Source: Saccoglossus kowalevskii
Taxonomy: Eukaryota > Hemichordata > Enteropneusta > Harrimaniidae
Length of the DNA: 23,285 nt
Reading direction: 5' to 3'
Assembly (NCBI RefSeq): GCF_000003605.2
Contig: NW_003116954.1
Location: 255,563-278,847 of the forward strand
Under the pieces are notes generated by a model. It ran no database searches. It saw only the letters and a list, made by a program, of their open reading frames with translations, and was not told where the DNA came from. How positions within the stretch are numbered: position 1 is the stretch's first letter; every line of letters starts with the position of its first letter. Of this stretch, positions 8,459 through 19,849 are shown one piece after another. Made by a program: the position numbers and the translations under genes.

Positions 8459-10570
8459 ATTTAATAATTAACATAAATGAAGGTTGCCATGGTTTTTAAT
8501 GTGACATGCATCAGGAAAATTGATTTGTCATTTATACATGTAGTAAGCAGGACAGCAGGAGTGTCAACTAGATTTTTACAATGCTTAGAAACTAGTGATA
8601 ACTGCACACATCACTCAAACCGTCTTTTTCAAACAGTAATTCCATTCAGTTCATTGAATCCCATCATATCAAGTTATTAATTCTAGGCATTGTAGGTAAA
8701 ATATTTTTTCATTATAGTCTTGGAACAAGTCATAGCACAATTTCAGTAATGAGAATAACTATCAGTGACTTTGATTGAAATTAACAGTAGCCCAAGGCAT
8801 ACAAAACCACTAAATCTTGTCCTTGGCCTACTATTTTTCCAAGTTAGTTGCCCTTCCAATGGCTGATCTATTTCAGTCAATAATTTAGTATACAAAGATT
8901 TGCAGCTTCTATTTTCTAATTATGACCACAAAAATGAAACCCAAATGTACCGTAACATCAGTCAATACAAGGCAAATCATGCATATAGAACGGTATTACA
9001 TGCAAATTCAGTACTGGTAAAATGATAAACTTGGTTGTTTTGCTATACACACACTACAGTACTACTAGTTTTATTTATTTCCAAAAAAAGTTTCGACTTT
9101 ATTTATGATGGAACACATTCCAGGAATAATGTATACTGTTTTAATTTTGTACAAGAAATTCATAATTTCAAAACAAATCGGTGTAAATTATGAAATATTA
9201 CACAGAGGTTCTAAAGACAATCAATAAACTTCATGAAATGTTGTTTTAAGAATATATGAAATTGCAAACATTTGGCAACAAAAATACAATAGGTAAACAA
9301 TTTGACAAATTCAACCCACTGAACAAGGAAATTTTTCCCTTCCAAATTTAAAAGAAACATTTTTCACATTTTCATTCATGTATATTTCTATAATTTTGGG
9401 GCAAATGGACATAATTTGATTATGATTACATGTGATGTTCAACAGTTTCAGAAAAAGATGTTTAAGGTGACATTCAAAGATTAATGATGGTTCAATCCAA
9501 CTACAATTGATTCGGCCAGCTTGAGGATAAATCAAAATTGAAACATATATGCCTTATTTTGCAGCATGCAGAAAATTAGGCAATTAATATTATTTTACTT
9601 GTCTAGACATTTTTAAATCAGTATAACAGAGTTTGACAGAGGTAGCATAATCCGATAATTACAGTGTCAGTGATCATCTATAGCAAGCAACATGCATGCC
9701 CTAGTGGCAACAGCCTGGGATACCCTGCAACTATAGATCACCATGGTTACGGAAAGCTGAATAATAATTAATCCCACTGAAGGGTATTAAAATCTTGTGC
9801 ATCCAAGTTTTATAGATAAGATTAATGTTTTACATCTAGGGACTACAGCTAATGAAAACTTAATAGGGGTTGCATGCTGGGAATAGGGGGCTCCTGAGAT
9901 CGACTACCTCTGTTTAAATCACGGACCCCAACAAAATGTTTGTGGTCTCACTTTTCTTTTCTTTTGCAAACTTAGCTATTAGTGCTAGTGAGTCAACGTG
10001 CTTGACTCGCATAAATGCATAAGAAATTTGTGCATTAATATCATTTTTTACTGTCATTTCCTTCCTTATATTTCAGCAATATATAGAGATTTGTTTTTAA
10101 GTGGCACAGATGTCACAACTGTTTAATATGGTATACAAAGGCAAGATGTGTAAAATATAATTTGTCTACACAAAAATTCATGCGTGTGCTACACGAAAGT
10201 AACAAGCATCAGCGGGGTGTTTTCATCCCCAGGTAATCTGAAATAGCTGACTGGGATTTGAATTACTACATTGCAATAAATCTCAACTATCAGCAGGTTG
10301 TTGGGACACTTAACAAAACTGCACAGAATATAGCAACATGAACCATGACCATTATGATTAAAATCTACATAGGTGAACATTATCCCTGTTTGCCAAGCCA
10401 CTAAAATACACTGGTAATTGGCTAAGAATAACAATATAGTTATATTAGTCGCCATAGCAACTATTTTACCCTTCACAAAATAGAGAAATGTACTAATGAC
10501 ACGAGTTAGAATGAGGGATTGCTAAAGGTCTTTACACACTTCTGGAACCTTTTTGACTTGAATTATTAGA
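8459..10570. other. Non-coding interval upstream of the peroxiredoxin promoter
   Basis: AT-rich intergenic sequence. An imperfect inverted repeat flanks 9669-9742 (GTGATCATCTATAG against CTATAGATCAC). The open frames at 8477, 9311 and 10189 encode nothing I recognise. Confidence 0.45.
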
Positions 10571-10578
10571 TGACGTCA
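10571..10578. promoter_or_regulatory. Perfect CRE palindrome TGACGTCA
   Basis: An exact full CREB/ATF site about 2.1 kb upstream of the peroxiredoxin TATA box. A single 8-mer in AT-rich DNA is weak evidence for function. Confidence 0.3.
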
Positions 10579-11249
10579 GTAGTTGTGATGATGTTATGAG
10601 GTTATGGCGTGATGGACTTTTTTATCAAGTATAAAGTCAAACCATTTCTACAGCATTATATACATTCCATTAGTTTACATTTTATGAAAATATTGCCTTT
10701 TATTCAAATAAAAAAGGAAATATTGTGTACTTACATGTACCAGTACATCATTATTCAGATCATTACTTTCAGATCTTAATTTTCAGTACTGGTATAAAAA
10801 ATAAATTTACCATTGCTAAGAGCTAATATGGTGTTTAAATATAAATGTCAGATGATATACAACAAGACTGGTTTTAGTTTTACAGAATGCCTTGGCAACT
10901 TAGCAATAAGGGTTAATGCCCTGAACTACACAAGATGATTATTGGTGTAAATAGAACATGATTTGTAATTATAGAGTTCACCACATTAGGTTAGTAGGAC
11001 AAGCACTGACCAGTGATGCAACTCTCATAAATCAATGTGTTGGCTGCAATCAGTGTAATATTACTGTACCATTTATTGCAAGCATAGAGACTTTATTATT
11101 TGAACTGAGAGGTGTTGGTGCAACATTTGTCATAATTTTTCTATAATTTCTTTGTTAATTTTGGAGCAAATAAAAATATATAGAAGTATCAAAACTTTTT
11201 ATATATATAAAAAAAATGTGCATCAGTAGTTGACAATGTTAACTTAAAG

Positions 11250-11314
11250 AATGCTTTTGGGAGAATAAAAGAATAAAATACAAAAACAACCTCCCAACCA
11301 CTATCAAAAGCATT
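11250..11314. repeat. Inverted repeat with 10-bp perfect arms
   Basis: AATGCTTTTG (11250-11259) pairs with CAAAAGCATT (11305-11314); GGGAG and CTCCC inside the loop can extend the pairing. No role is apparent. Confidence 0.6.
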
Positions 11315-11368
11315 TTTTGGTTTTAATTGCTTATAGTTGATGTTATTTAAAAGATTAATGCAACATAG

Positions 11369-11571
11369 TACTGTGGAATACTTTATTTTCACTTGGAATT
11401 AATTTTCGCTGAAGGAATGATTCAGTGAAAATAAAATCTATTGATTATACTTTTTTTCCTATATTTTACATTCAACTCGTCAATAATCAGTGAAAATAAA
11501 TTCCATACAAAACACTCAAAAAGTCTATTCAGTGAAAATTTATTCCAGCCAAAATAAAATATTTAACAGTA
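11369..11571 (+). mobile_element. MITE copy 2 (second subfamily)
   Basis: A 203-bp relative of the 6476 element in the same orientation: TACTGTGGAATACTTTATTT at the left, AAATAAAATATTTAACAGTA at the right. It is more diverged (TTTTCACTTGG, CATACAAAACACTC) and shares specific changes with the copy at 19848, such as the CTCGTC-containing centre. Confidence 0.82.
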
Positions 11572-13435
11572 ATCAATGCTTTGTCACGATTTTCAGAACT
11601 ACATGTATAACAAATGTAATGACATTACAAAGAATGGGAATACAGATTTCGAAATACCCTGGTGCACACTGCACTAAGCACATAGATTATTAGCTAGTGC
11701 AAGTAAACTCAAAATATAATGTGCACGCTGTGCATGTAGAAACAACATTTTCTCATTATATTCACTAAGCCTAAATTAAGTTCAACCAACATTGTGAACA
11801 ATTTTTTCGTGATTGCATCAATCGAGAACCCGTAAATTTTATTTAAACTTTAAAAGTAGTGCATTTCACATGTTAGTGCAGGTAAATTTCAAATTCAACA
11901 TGCACACTATGCATGCATGGAAAAAATTCTATTTCAATCCCTGGAATACATAGGAAGAATATGCACAGTCCTTCTCCTGGTTAGACCAAGTATAGCCTAT
12001 GACTTTTAAAATAGATATGGGAGGTAGAAATGGCTCCACTGAACACAATGGTAAATAACGCATTGCAAGAATGATAATTGGGTCTTCTGGGTCTTGATTT
12101 GGGTAAATGGTAGGTGAGTAATCACGAGCCTTAAAAATAAGGAATTCTGATAGTGATGGTTCTCAACAGATTATACCTATTATTGGGTATGCTAAAAATT
12201 AATCTGGGTATAAAATATACCGGAAGTATTCATTCACAAGAACATAGAGTTAAAGTGTTCATATTCGCCTCTTACTCATCCCATATGCAAATTTGACAAA
12301 CTACAAGATTAACAAGTATTCAGGAACAAGCTTTGGCAAGGAGATGAAGTACCGGTACTTGAAATAGTTTGCCTAAAAGCTCAGCTACTCAACTGGTTTT
12401 CTTAATTGTACGACTTTATAACGTGCTTTCAATCATCAGCAACCCCTTGGCCAAGTGTGACAGCTGGCTTAGACATGTAAAACATTGTGTGCTGATTATT
12501 TTTTTCTGGCAGCTGGAAAAATTATTTGTAAAATATCAGCCAATTCGTGAATAAAATACTGTTTATGTTATTACTAGCTGGTGGAGCTGATGTGATCTGC
12601 AAGTGTTAAACACAAAAATAGACATTTAAAAAATAAATGAAAATATGCAAAATCGCTTGGACCTTAATGTTTCTTGCGTTTTATGTTACATTTTTCAAGA
12701 AAAGAATTCGGGTATCCCTTTTAATTTTTTCACAGCACCCAGTAGAATCTACAAATAAAGGATTTATTTACTTAGCAGTCACATGACCACAGGAAGGTCA
12801 TATTTTAAAGTAGCACCAATTTTGTATTTGTGTGAATTAGAGACTTTCATAAAATAGGTAATTTGGTTTAAAACAATGTTTCTATGGAAATAATTGGTAT
12901 GAAATTGTACTTCCTGAAAAGGTCTACTACATCATTAAAATGTTATCTGTATGTAACGACACATGTATTATTACATGCAACGTGTTTAATTCGGGACAGG
13001 GTAGATGAGTTCACACCACGATATATTACCCCCGCCAATATAATACACAAACACAAGTTGAGTATGTACACGTGCGAACACTGAACAAGGTCGAATTGAA
13101 CTTGAAAATGGGTGACAAGTAAGCCGAGACTAATGAAACATTATACCCGCGACAAACCATTGCCGAAACCAGTTATAGGACCAGTTAGTTCTAAAAATAC
13201 AACTGTATATATATATCTGCAGGTTTGGTCAGATCACATGGACACTGACAGGAAATCAAAGTGGCCAACGTGATACTACTATTAAGTCATCGACACAATC
13301 GCTTCGTTCACATCAACTATATAAATAAATAGCTGATAACCTGTACAGGCTATCGCATTGTATGCTTGGACAACACATACTACTCGAACAATTCGATTTA
13401 CCTTAGTTTTCTGTTCCCTAAGACAGCTGACTTAC
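11572..13435. other. Non-coding interval
   Basis: Holds a diverged direct repeat (AGTGCAAGTAAACTC near 11697 and AGTGCAGGTAAATTT near 11876, each followed by a GCACRCTRTGCATG-like stretch). Otherwise I see no gene. A TA dinucleotide run lies near 13206. Confidence 0.45.
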
Positions 13436-13500
13436 CTTTCACTAGCGTCGTCCGCTGCAAGCGAGATTTCTAGATCTTTGTAAATGAAATCACGCGGTAA
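13436..13500 (-). other. Possible minus-strand first exon with strong donor
   Basis: Minus strand GACGCTAGTGAAAG is followed by the near-perfect donor GTAAGT (G at 13435). The stretch is locally CpG-richer than its surroundings, and an octamer motif lies just upstream at 13515-13522. It could be an untranslated first exon of a leftward transcript, perhaps an alternative start for the peroxiredoxin gene, though no acceptor partner can be proved. The exon's 5' edge is a guess. Confidence 0.3.
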
Positions 13501-13514
13501 TCTCGCGGTGCTTA

Positions 13515-13522
13515 ATTTGCAT
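13515..13522. promoter_or_regulatory. Octamer motif ATTTGCAT
   Basis: Exact POU/Oct octamer on the plus strand (ATGCAAAT on the minus), 15-80 bases upstream of the candidate minus-strand exon. Position is suggestive only. Confidence 0.3.
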
Positions 13523-13529
13523 ACGAGAG

Positions 13530-14320
13530 CTGGGAACCAAATATTAATGATCGGTCTCGGATGGAATCCCTGTCGTATCTCCTGTCAACTTCAGTCTACA
13601 ATCATATTCGCGTGCTTAAATCATTACGGGAGTATGTTATGTAAGATATACTCTGTAGATACTTTCGTGGGTTTGTGTAAAGAACATAAAACAGACGCAA
13701 CGTATCACATGGACGCTGAGGGCTCTCTCCTTTGTAATTTACTAGTATGTCCATACACATTCCTTCTATGACCATATTAGTGTTTTGGCGAACGGTTGCA
13801 AACGCAGATTTCAAAAAAAAATGTATGTAATCACACCCCTCCCAAAAATACACTTATTGTCCAGCTCAAACACCTAAAACATGGACGAAAAAAATGTCTA
13901 ATCGATAGTTGCTCAAATGCACATGTCACCGGTGCTTATTGGGCTAATATGGGCTTTGGATATATGGGTACACAAGTAACTCCCGAAATTCTCGCGGGGA
14001 ATGCATGGTTCAAACAAATTAAAATGATAGCTAATTAAAATAATATGCTATTTTTTGACATTAAGGTTGGATAAAAATTCTTTCTTTTTCGTTTTCATAA
14101 ATTTGAAATTAATTATATGTAAACAAAACGTTCAATCCAAAATAGGGATAGAGGAACTGTGGTTTAACCGACCAGTGGAAGACAGCCTGAGATGGGTCTT
14201 GTTCCGCAACGATACATTCAATGTTCATTTAACCAACAATTATTATACAGTAGAGTTATTGGCGGACTACCATGCATATCAATGATTTCATTTGCATATT
14301 TTTCAGCTGATCTACCAATT
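13530..14320. other. Non-coding interval
   Basis: Several short open frames on both strands overlap here (13484-14285), but none shows a recognisable motif or splice-bounded structure. CpG is a little more frequent up to about 14000. Confidence 0.4.
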
Positions 14321-14340
14321 TTTTAAGAATCCTTCAACAT

Positions 14341-14530
14341 ATTTCAATGAAACTTGGTACACATAATGCATATACATGGTTAGGTTACGATATAAATTTG
14401 CGGTTATTAATTACCTAATTTGTATAATAATTAGTCAATAATTAGTTATACCTGTAATACGTCAGATTTCAATGAAACACGATACACGGATCAGAAATAT
14501 ACCTAACCAAACAATATACATTATGTGCAT
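14341..14530. repeat. Inverted-repeat element with an internal direct repeat
   Basis: Arm 14357-14385 (ACACATAATGCATATACATG then GTTAGGT) is roughly complementary to 14501-14530 (ACCTAACC...ATACATTATGTGCAT). ATTTCAATGAAAC occurs at 14341-14353 and again at 14466-14478. The arrangement looks like a degraded MITE or folded repeat; its ends are not clear. Confidence 0.55.
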
Positions 14531-14999
14531 GCGATTTTTCAAAACAAGACAACACAGGAAATGTTTTATTAAAAACGAAAATCATGCAAAAATATCGATA
14601 GTTACGGGTATTGTCACTTTAATTTACACAAATTAGCCAATTTCCATTTATTAGCTTTTACACTTATCGGTTATCTTGGATTATGCACATATAGGGGATA
14701 AGTGTTGTCAGCTTCAATATTGTGGATCACATTATTACGACAAATGCGATTCGCACACAGATTTGTTTTAATATTTCTTCGATTCAGAATTGTCGTTCTT
14801 CTTTTTTCCCATCCAAATATACATCGTAAGCCTGAGCCACTCGGTTAAAACTAGCCTTGCTATGCAAACTAGAAAGTAAGAAAAACATAATAGTTCTAGT
14901 AAACATTTCGGGTAGGCACGTTGCGCGATTTGTAGATTTACATATAAAAGTAAAATTCTAAAGCAAAAACGCAAAAGTGAAGAACGGAATTTAAAGCGG
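14531..14999. other. Non-coding interval with one minus-strand open frame
   Basis: The minus-strand frame from 14974 to 14768 is open for 68 codons but begins with TTG, not ATG. Its hydrophobic middle and lysine-rich end match nothing I know. I treat it as chance. Confidence 0.4.
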
Positions 15000-15145
15000 A
15001 GGAGTCGTCACATGCGCATGCGTCAGACGGCCATAGCGTGTCATTGTTCACAAACAAGCGTCTACCTATGAGTCTTTTCGTTTTTATCGTGTGTTGTTAT
15101 CGTCGCTTGGGACTCAATCCCGCGCGTGCGCAGGTGCCGACCCTC
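15000..15145. promoter_or_regulatory. CpG-rich promoter-like patch with two NRF1 motifs
   Basis: CpG is clearly denser here than in the rest of the window. TGCGCATGCGTC (15013-15024) is a near match, and CGCGCGTGCGCA (15121-15132) an exact match, to the NRF1 consensus YGCGCAYGCGCR read on one strand or the other. NRF1 sites mark TATA-less, often bidirectional promoters. This could be the start of the rightward gene with an exon at 16868, but no first exon was secured. Confidence 0.5.
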
Positions 15146-16700
15146 CCGCTTTAATGTTTTAAATTCGAGCATTTGTCCATGGTCTAATTATCAAGATTAG
15201 ATAGGATATAATAGTATTCGGAAACATACGACTAATTCCGGGAATACCAAAATATGTCCTTCAACACTAAATACACATTACAGTAATTGATAAAAAGTCT
15301 ACGACTGAGTGTACTCAAATCCACCGAGATTGTGCGCGGGACACCACACAAATATAGAAATCCCATAAATTGTCGAGCGTAAATCCCAATGCACGCCACG
15401 AACTTTTTATAAATAGCTCTCAAATGATTCGATTAAAATATCAAAGGCTGATATAAAAAGCCGACCTCCGGTAATTTTGATTTATGCTTCCAGGAAAACA
15501 AAATTATCGGATTTACGCTACAAGTTTGATATCTCCATACGAGAAAGGGAACCACATAATACACCGTGGCAAATAACGGTCAATCATATTGGTTATTACT
15601 ATGAGCAATCAACACAAACATTTCGAAAAGGGGATTTATCAATGTTTCTTCTTTGTTATAATTTTTTATAAAATTAGTTTATTGAAATGGTGGACAGCAT
15701 TTAGCGACCAACACAACTTTCCTATCTGCAAAACTTACCAAACATCGGAGTTTCCCACACAACTGGCGCAGTTAGAAATCGAAACAATCTTACGAGATTT
15801 TTATTTACGACAATTGCAAAATATCGTTACATTTAATAGTGTTAAGATGTGTCAGTTGTAGGAAAAATATTAGGTTTTTCTATGGTTATCTGACCTTCCC
15901 TGATATTGTCCGCACAATAGCCAAGTAGCGTTCAGAAAATCCCTTCTGACCCGGGAATACGACACTTAACACACGACTTATTTATCCATTGCTCTTACTA
16001 TTCAACATCATACGAGTTTCTTAGTCGACAGAAACATCAACGCTGATAAATTCGTTATCAACTCGTGAATTTTATTTCGTCTCGGGATTGTCACAATGTA
16101 TCAATTCTGTTTTCTACTACAAAAGACATCGATGTCTGAACATAATCATAATATATGTGTTTCTTCCCAGTTTCGATTGAGTGTACATGTACTGTCCGTC
16201 CCAATGATGGCAACATATTACAAACACTATTCACGGGAGCTTATCAGGCAAAACGTATTGCGTGTTATTCTCGTGTATTTTAATCGCTATCCAATTTAAC
16301 TTCCCATCTATTTTCCAGTATTTTAAACAATAAGGATGAAAACATTATGAATGATGTGGCGAAACACATTTATAAATGTTTTAATATACGAGAAAGTCCA
16401 ATTAAAAGTGACGTGTTTAAACCAACTACTTCAGAAAATACAAATTCGTAATGTTGGATACATTGGGATTTGTGATTATTGTCCTGAACTTTTGTTGTAT
16501 TTTGAACTGCATTTCACTGAGCTGATCAGGATGATTCTTTGGTCAGATAGAAAAGGTTCTGCTAGTGCACATAAAATAGTTTAAATTTTGTGAATAAGAG
16601 TATTATTAAACTACACTTGTATCTTAAGTTTAATTGACTTAATATTTTATTGTACATATTTAATTTCTAAAAAATTATCTGTGTTTTACTAGTTTATGCA
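15146..16700. other. Non-coding interval between the CpG patch and the 16868 exon
   Basis: Several plus-strand frames of 60-90 codons occur (15477-15861, 16096-16584) with no recognised motif. If the CpG patch is the promoter of the rightward gene, this is its first intron. Confidence 0.4.
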
Positions 16701-16717
16701 TTTTTTCAAAGAGTGCT

Positions 16718-16782
16718 GCCTCGAGTCGTTGATTGACTGTCGCATACATCGTGGTGAATGAAATATCGCCCTCTCGAGGCCA
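16718..16782. repeat. Inverted GCCTCGAG / CTCGAGGC pair
   Basis: GCCTCGAG near 16718 and CTCGAGGC near 16774 form a perfect 8-bp inverted pair about 50 bases apart, just upstream of the 16868 exon. Each half contains the palindrome CTCGAG. Confidence 0.5.
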
Positions 16783-16802
16783 TCCATAACACTTCTTTCG
16801 TT

Positions 16803-16810
16803 ATGCAAAT
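16803..16810. promoter_or_regulatory. Octamer motif ATGCAAAT
   Basis: Exact octamer 58 bases before the splice acceptor of the 16868 exon. It could serve a local promoter or be incidental. Confidence 0.25.
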
Positions 16811-16867
16811 TTAATCCACCCACGCCATTTTATGAATGAAGTGTTTTATCTTACCCCGTCCTTTCAG

Positions 16868-17010
16868 TCAGGTGTTCAGTGTATGGAAACCATAAAGAGA
16901 AATACTTCAACGATGATGTCATTCTATCCCAATCCATGTTTCCAGATTGTAATGAGTATTTAGAGCATGTGCCCGACCAACAACTTGTGGATTTACTCGG
17001 CGTAAAACAG
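16868..17010 (+). CDS. Internal coding exon of an unrecognised gene
   Basis: Seen: acceptor TTACCCCGTCCTTTCAG ends at 16867, and donor CAG|GTGAGTGCG starts at 17011. Between them one frame is open: two bases completing a split codon, then 47 codons ending exactly at the donor. It begins RCSVYGNHKEKYFNDDVILS and ends YLEHVPDQQLVDLLGVKQ. The composition (charged and polar residues around a leucine-rich end) looks like protein. Upstream the frame meets TGA at 16837-16839 without an ATG, so either a coding exon precedes it or translation starts at the internal ATG 16936-16938. The other two forward frames hit stops within the exon. I do not recognise the family. The end of this exon plus the next one (L-DLLGVKQ...RLKN...H--IAAIQ) is loosely reminiscent of a SAM-type helical domain, but that is a weak impression. 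Confidence 0.45.
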
Positions 17011-18579
17011 GTGAGTGCGAGAATATTGTTGTTATAGTCGATCGCGTCGTGATGAACGTCGATACGTTCCTGTGAATGATTTCGTCCTACCCGACGGCAT
17101 AAAAAAGACCATGTCCAACAATGTCTGAATCGTTGGCGTTTGAATGACAACGACTTCCAGCCATTGTATATGACTTCCGGCCCGACGACTTGATTGTGGA
17201 ACGGTGAATTATCAAGATTGAACTTGGTTGGATGTCCTCCCTGGCCCTGGCCCCGGGCCTTGCCTCGCCTTGAACTTTTAGTTAATGTAGGCGGTATACT
17301 GCCTGTTACCGTGCCTGGTTGATGAATCTACTTTCATGGTTTTAGGCTGTCGTCTGTCGGCACGTGAATGATGTAACTCAAATCTGACAGTTGAGTATTT
17401 TGTTTAGCAAAAAATGCGCGTAATTGCTTTGGTTTAAAAAAAATCGTTCCTATCGCCAAGGGCATAATATATAACAACATCCACCCACAAGATGCGGACA
17501 GTCAAATTTGTGGAGAATTTTCTTGAACATTTTAGATGTGTTTTCTGTTTTAACCGTATAGCAGAATCAAGGTGAGAAATCTCCCACTCCTTGTCCTCAT
17601 TCGGGGTTCTTATGAATATTGCGTGTCCATGGAGATGGATTAATTACATAATAGAAAAATACAGTAGTTTATCAAATAATAAATACACTTTCCACCAACC
17701 TCATTCCAATTTTTCACATAAACCCAGTACAAACTATTTACTTATGATAATTCATAAATGTTTATCACCTGACTAGATACATTGTACTGGTAATACATCT
17801 TTGAACAGCCATGCATTTTTAACTTAAATTTACATTTACAGTTGTTTTATGTATAATGTATGTATAATTAGTGCCATCAAATTATATGATCTGCAACTCC
17901 TATCAGAATTTATCATGAAATTCCTTTGACAATTTCATTAGCTGTACATTTATCAAATAAATATGCAGCAAAATTTGTCATTTTGAGTTGATTTTGTATC
18001 TTTTGTATTAACAAAAATCTGGAACTTCATGTTTTAGGTATTTCTCAAATAAATAATTATCTCCATCTTTCTAATCTTATCATGGCTAGCTATAGAGTTG
18101 CAAGGCATTGACTACAAATTAATATCACAGGGCAAACAAGTACTATTATTACTAGTCTAACTGAACTAACACAAATCCACTAGGAATAAATATGTTTTAT
18201 ATAAATATATTAATGTGGCAGAAAATTATTATAAGTGTAAGTGTCAAAACAAGTAAAATATTTAATGATATTCACTGTTAAACATCATGCAGAGCTACCC
18301 ATCTATAAGCTTTTTCTATTTGGTAGCAAGCCAGATCCCCACAAAAGAAATGTAAATTTCAAGCCATGTCATTATTTTTATTGACTGGTAATGGTATCAT
18401 AGGTAGACAATATAGATGTAACCTTGAATGCACTATGTATGTGGTTAATGTTACGTAATCTCTATTCATCCCTTTTTGTTATGGCTTTGAGCACAGTCAA
18501 TATGTCATATCTTCCATTTTTTGGTATCTTTAACCATGTTTTGTACATGATTTAAATGCTTGATCTGATTGAGCTGCTA

Positions 18580-18597
18580 GTAACCATGGTTACGTCA
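18580..18597. promoter_or_regulatory. Palindromic X-box-like site overlapping a CRE-like site
   Basis: GTAACCATGGTTAC (18580-18593) is a perfect 14-bp palindrome of the RFX X-box type (GTNRCC-RGYAAC with one substitution per half). TTACGTCA (18590-18597), an ATF/CREB-type site, overlaps its right half. It lies inside the inferred intron. Confidence 0.35.
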
Positions 18598-18954
18598 GTA
18601 GGGCTAAAATTTCAGAGTTGACCCATTAGTGATGAACCCCATTCAATATACTCTGTTTCATTTGTACACTGCTAATATTCATTTTAGGAGTTATAATCAA
18701 TATAGTAGCTGCTTCTCAATCTAAACAAATTATCCTTATGCACCATAGTATTTACATAAAGCTGCTGTTTTACTATATATGCATAGAGAATACAAAAATG
18801 TGTAATTAATAGAGATGGTTTTAAGGTATATGTCTGCTTATCAAATGTATTCATAAGAATCTACATTCATATCGAACATGTATGTATTATTTTAATGTAA
18901 AAAAATGGTCAGTGAACTCATCATCCATAATGATGCATTTCCATGGCAACCATG

Positions 18955-18980
18955 TGAGTCATTGTAAAAGCTGTGACTCA
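18955..18980. promoter_or_regulatory. Inverted pair of consensus AP-1 sites
   Basis: TGAGTCA (18955-18961) and TGACTCA (18974-18980) are both exact AP-1/TRE sites. They form an 8-bp inverted repeat (GTGAGTCA/TGACTCAC) 12 bases apart. A half X-box (GGCAAC) lies immediately upstream. Confidence 0.35.
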
Positions 18981-19637
18981 CCTTGAGTAGTTAGGTTATC
19001 AACCTCCTCTCTGTATATAACATCAACATATTTCAGGTTACTCACCTGACCCACTAACACAACAGGATATCAGTTTCATTCAAAATATTATTGTTATTAA
19101 TTATTATTATCTGTAATGTGTTTTGATGAATGTTTTCTGAGTATACTGTGATTCATGTCCGGAGTTCATATCAGAATTTTGTCAACTTGGGGAAATTATC
19201 TTGCATAATTTTGATTTTTCCGTATTTTATCTATTATTTCCAATATTTGTATTGTTTGCTTATCTAACAGTAATACTATATGCTATAATTACTATATAGT
19301 TACCACTAACTTGTTTTATTAAGTCAATATCCTTATATTGCCATGGAATACAATTTATTGCAAAATGAATAATTTCTGGTTATATGCATTTATGAGTAGT
19401 CTTCTAGCTTGAACTTTTCAATTTTTTTCAATATATGGGTAGGTAGGGTTTAACCGGAAACAGAATTTATGTAATTTGGCTTTATTTTAAAAAATGACTT
19501 GACCTTCTAGAACAAAATTGAATACAGTTGATTCAAAGTCATAACAGTTCATTATAAATGCTTCTAAATGTTTATAAATGTCTTATTCCTAGAATATTTC
19601 TATATCTTCCATCACTGTATTTCAGGTTACTGTAAAA

Positions 19638-19849
19638 TACTGTTGAATACTTTATTTTGCTGGAATTAATTTTCGCTGAAAAGGCTTTTTGGGGCGTCTT
19701 GCTTGGAATTTATTTTCACTGATTTTTGATGAGTTTAATGTGAAATATAGGAAAACAAGTATATTCGCTGGATTTTATTTTCACAGAATCATTCCTTCAG
19801 CGAAAATAGCGAAAATAAATTCCAAGCAAAAATAAAGTATTCTACAGTA
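19638..19849 (-). mobile_element. MITE copy 3, reverse orientation
   Basis: Reverse complement of the 6476 element: GAATACTTTATTTTGCTGG at the left and AATAAAGTATTCTACAGTA at the right. Interior modules AAGGCTTTTTGGGGCG and TCATTCCTTCAGCG correspond to their complements in copy 1. It abuts copy 4, sharing the terminal TACAGTA bases. Confidence 0.85.

Noticed and set aside
13081-13120. ATGGGTGACAA followed by GTAAGC as a tiny first coding exon
   Set aside because: Four residues with no promoter or partner exon; too little to support.
14830-14851. tRNA D-arm-like text on the minus strand (CCGAGTGGCTCAGGC)
   Set aside because: No matching acceptor stem, anticodon arm or T-arm could be placed around it.
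14768-14974. 68-codon minus-strand frame with a hydrophobic middle and lysine-rich tail
   Set aside because: It opens with TTG rather than ATG, has no splice support and no recognised motif; chance opening is more likely.
15068-15151. Short frame MSLFVFIVCCYRRLGLNPAR from the CpG patch with a CAG|GTGCCG donor
   Set aside because: Its phase does not fit the open frame of the 16868 exon; joining gives a different frame that stops at 16964-16970.
16832-16970. ATG at 16832 opening MNEVFYLTPSFQSGVQCMET
   Set aside because: It reads through the acceptor in the frame that stops inside the exon; the frame open through to the donor is more protein-like.
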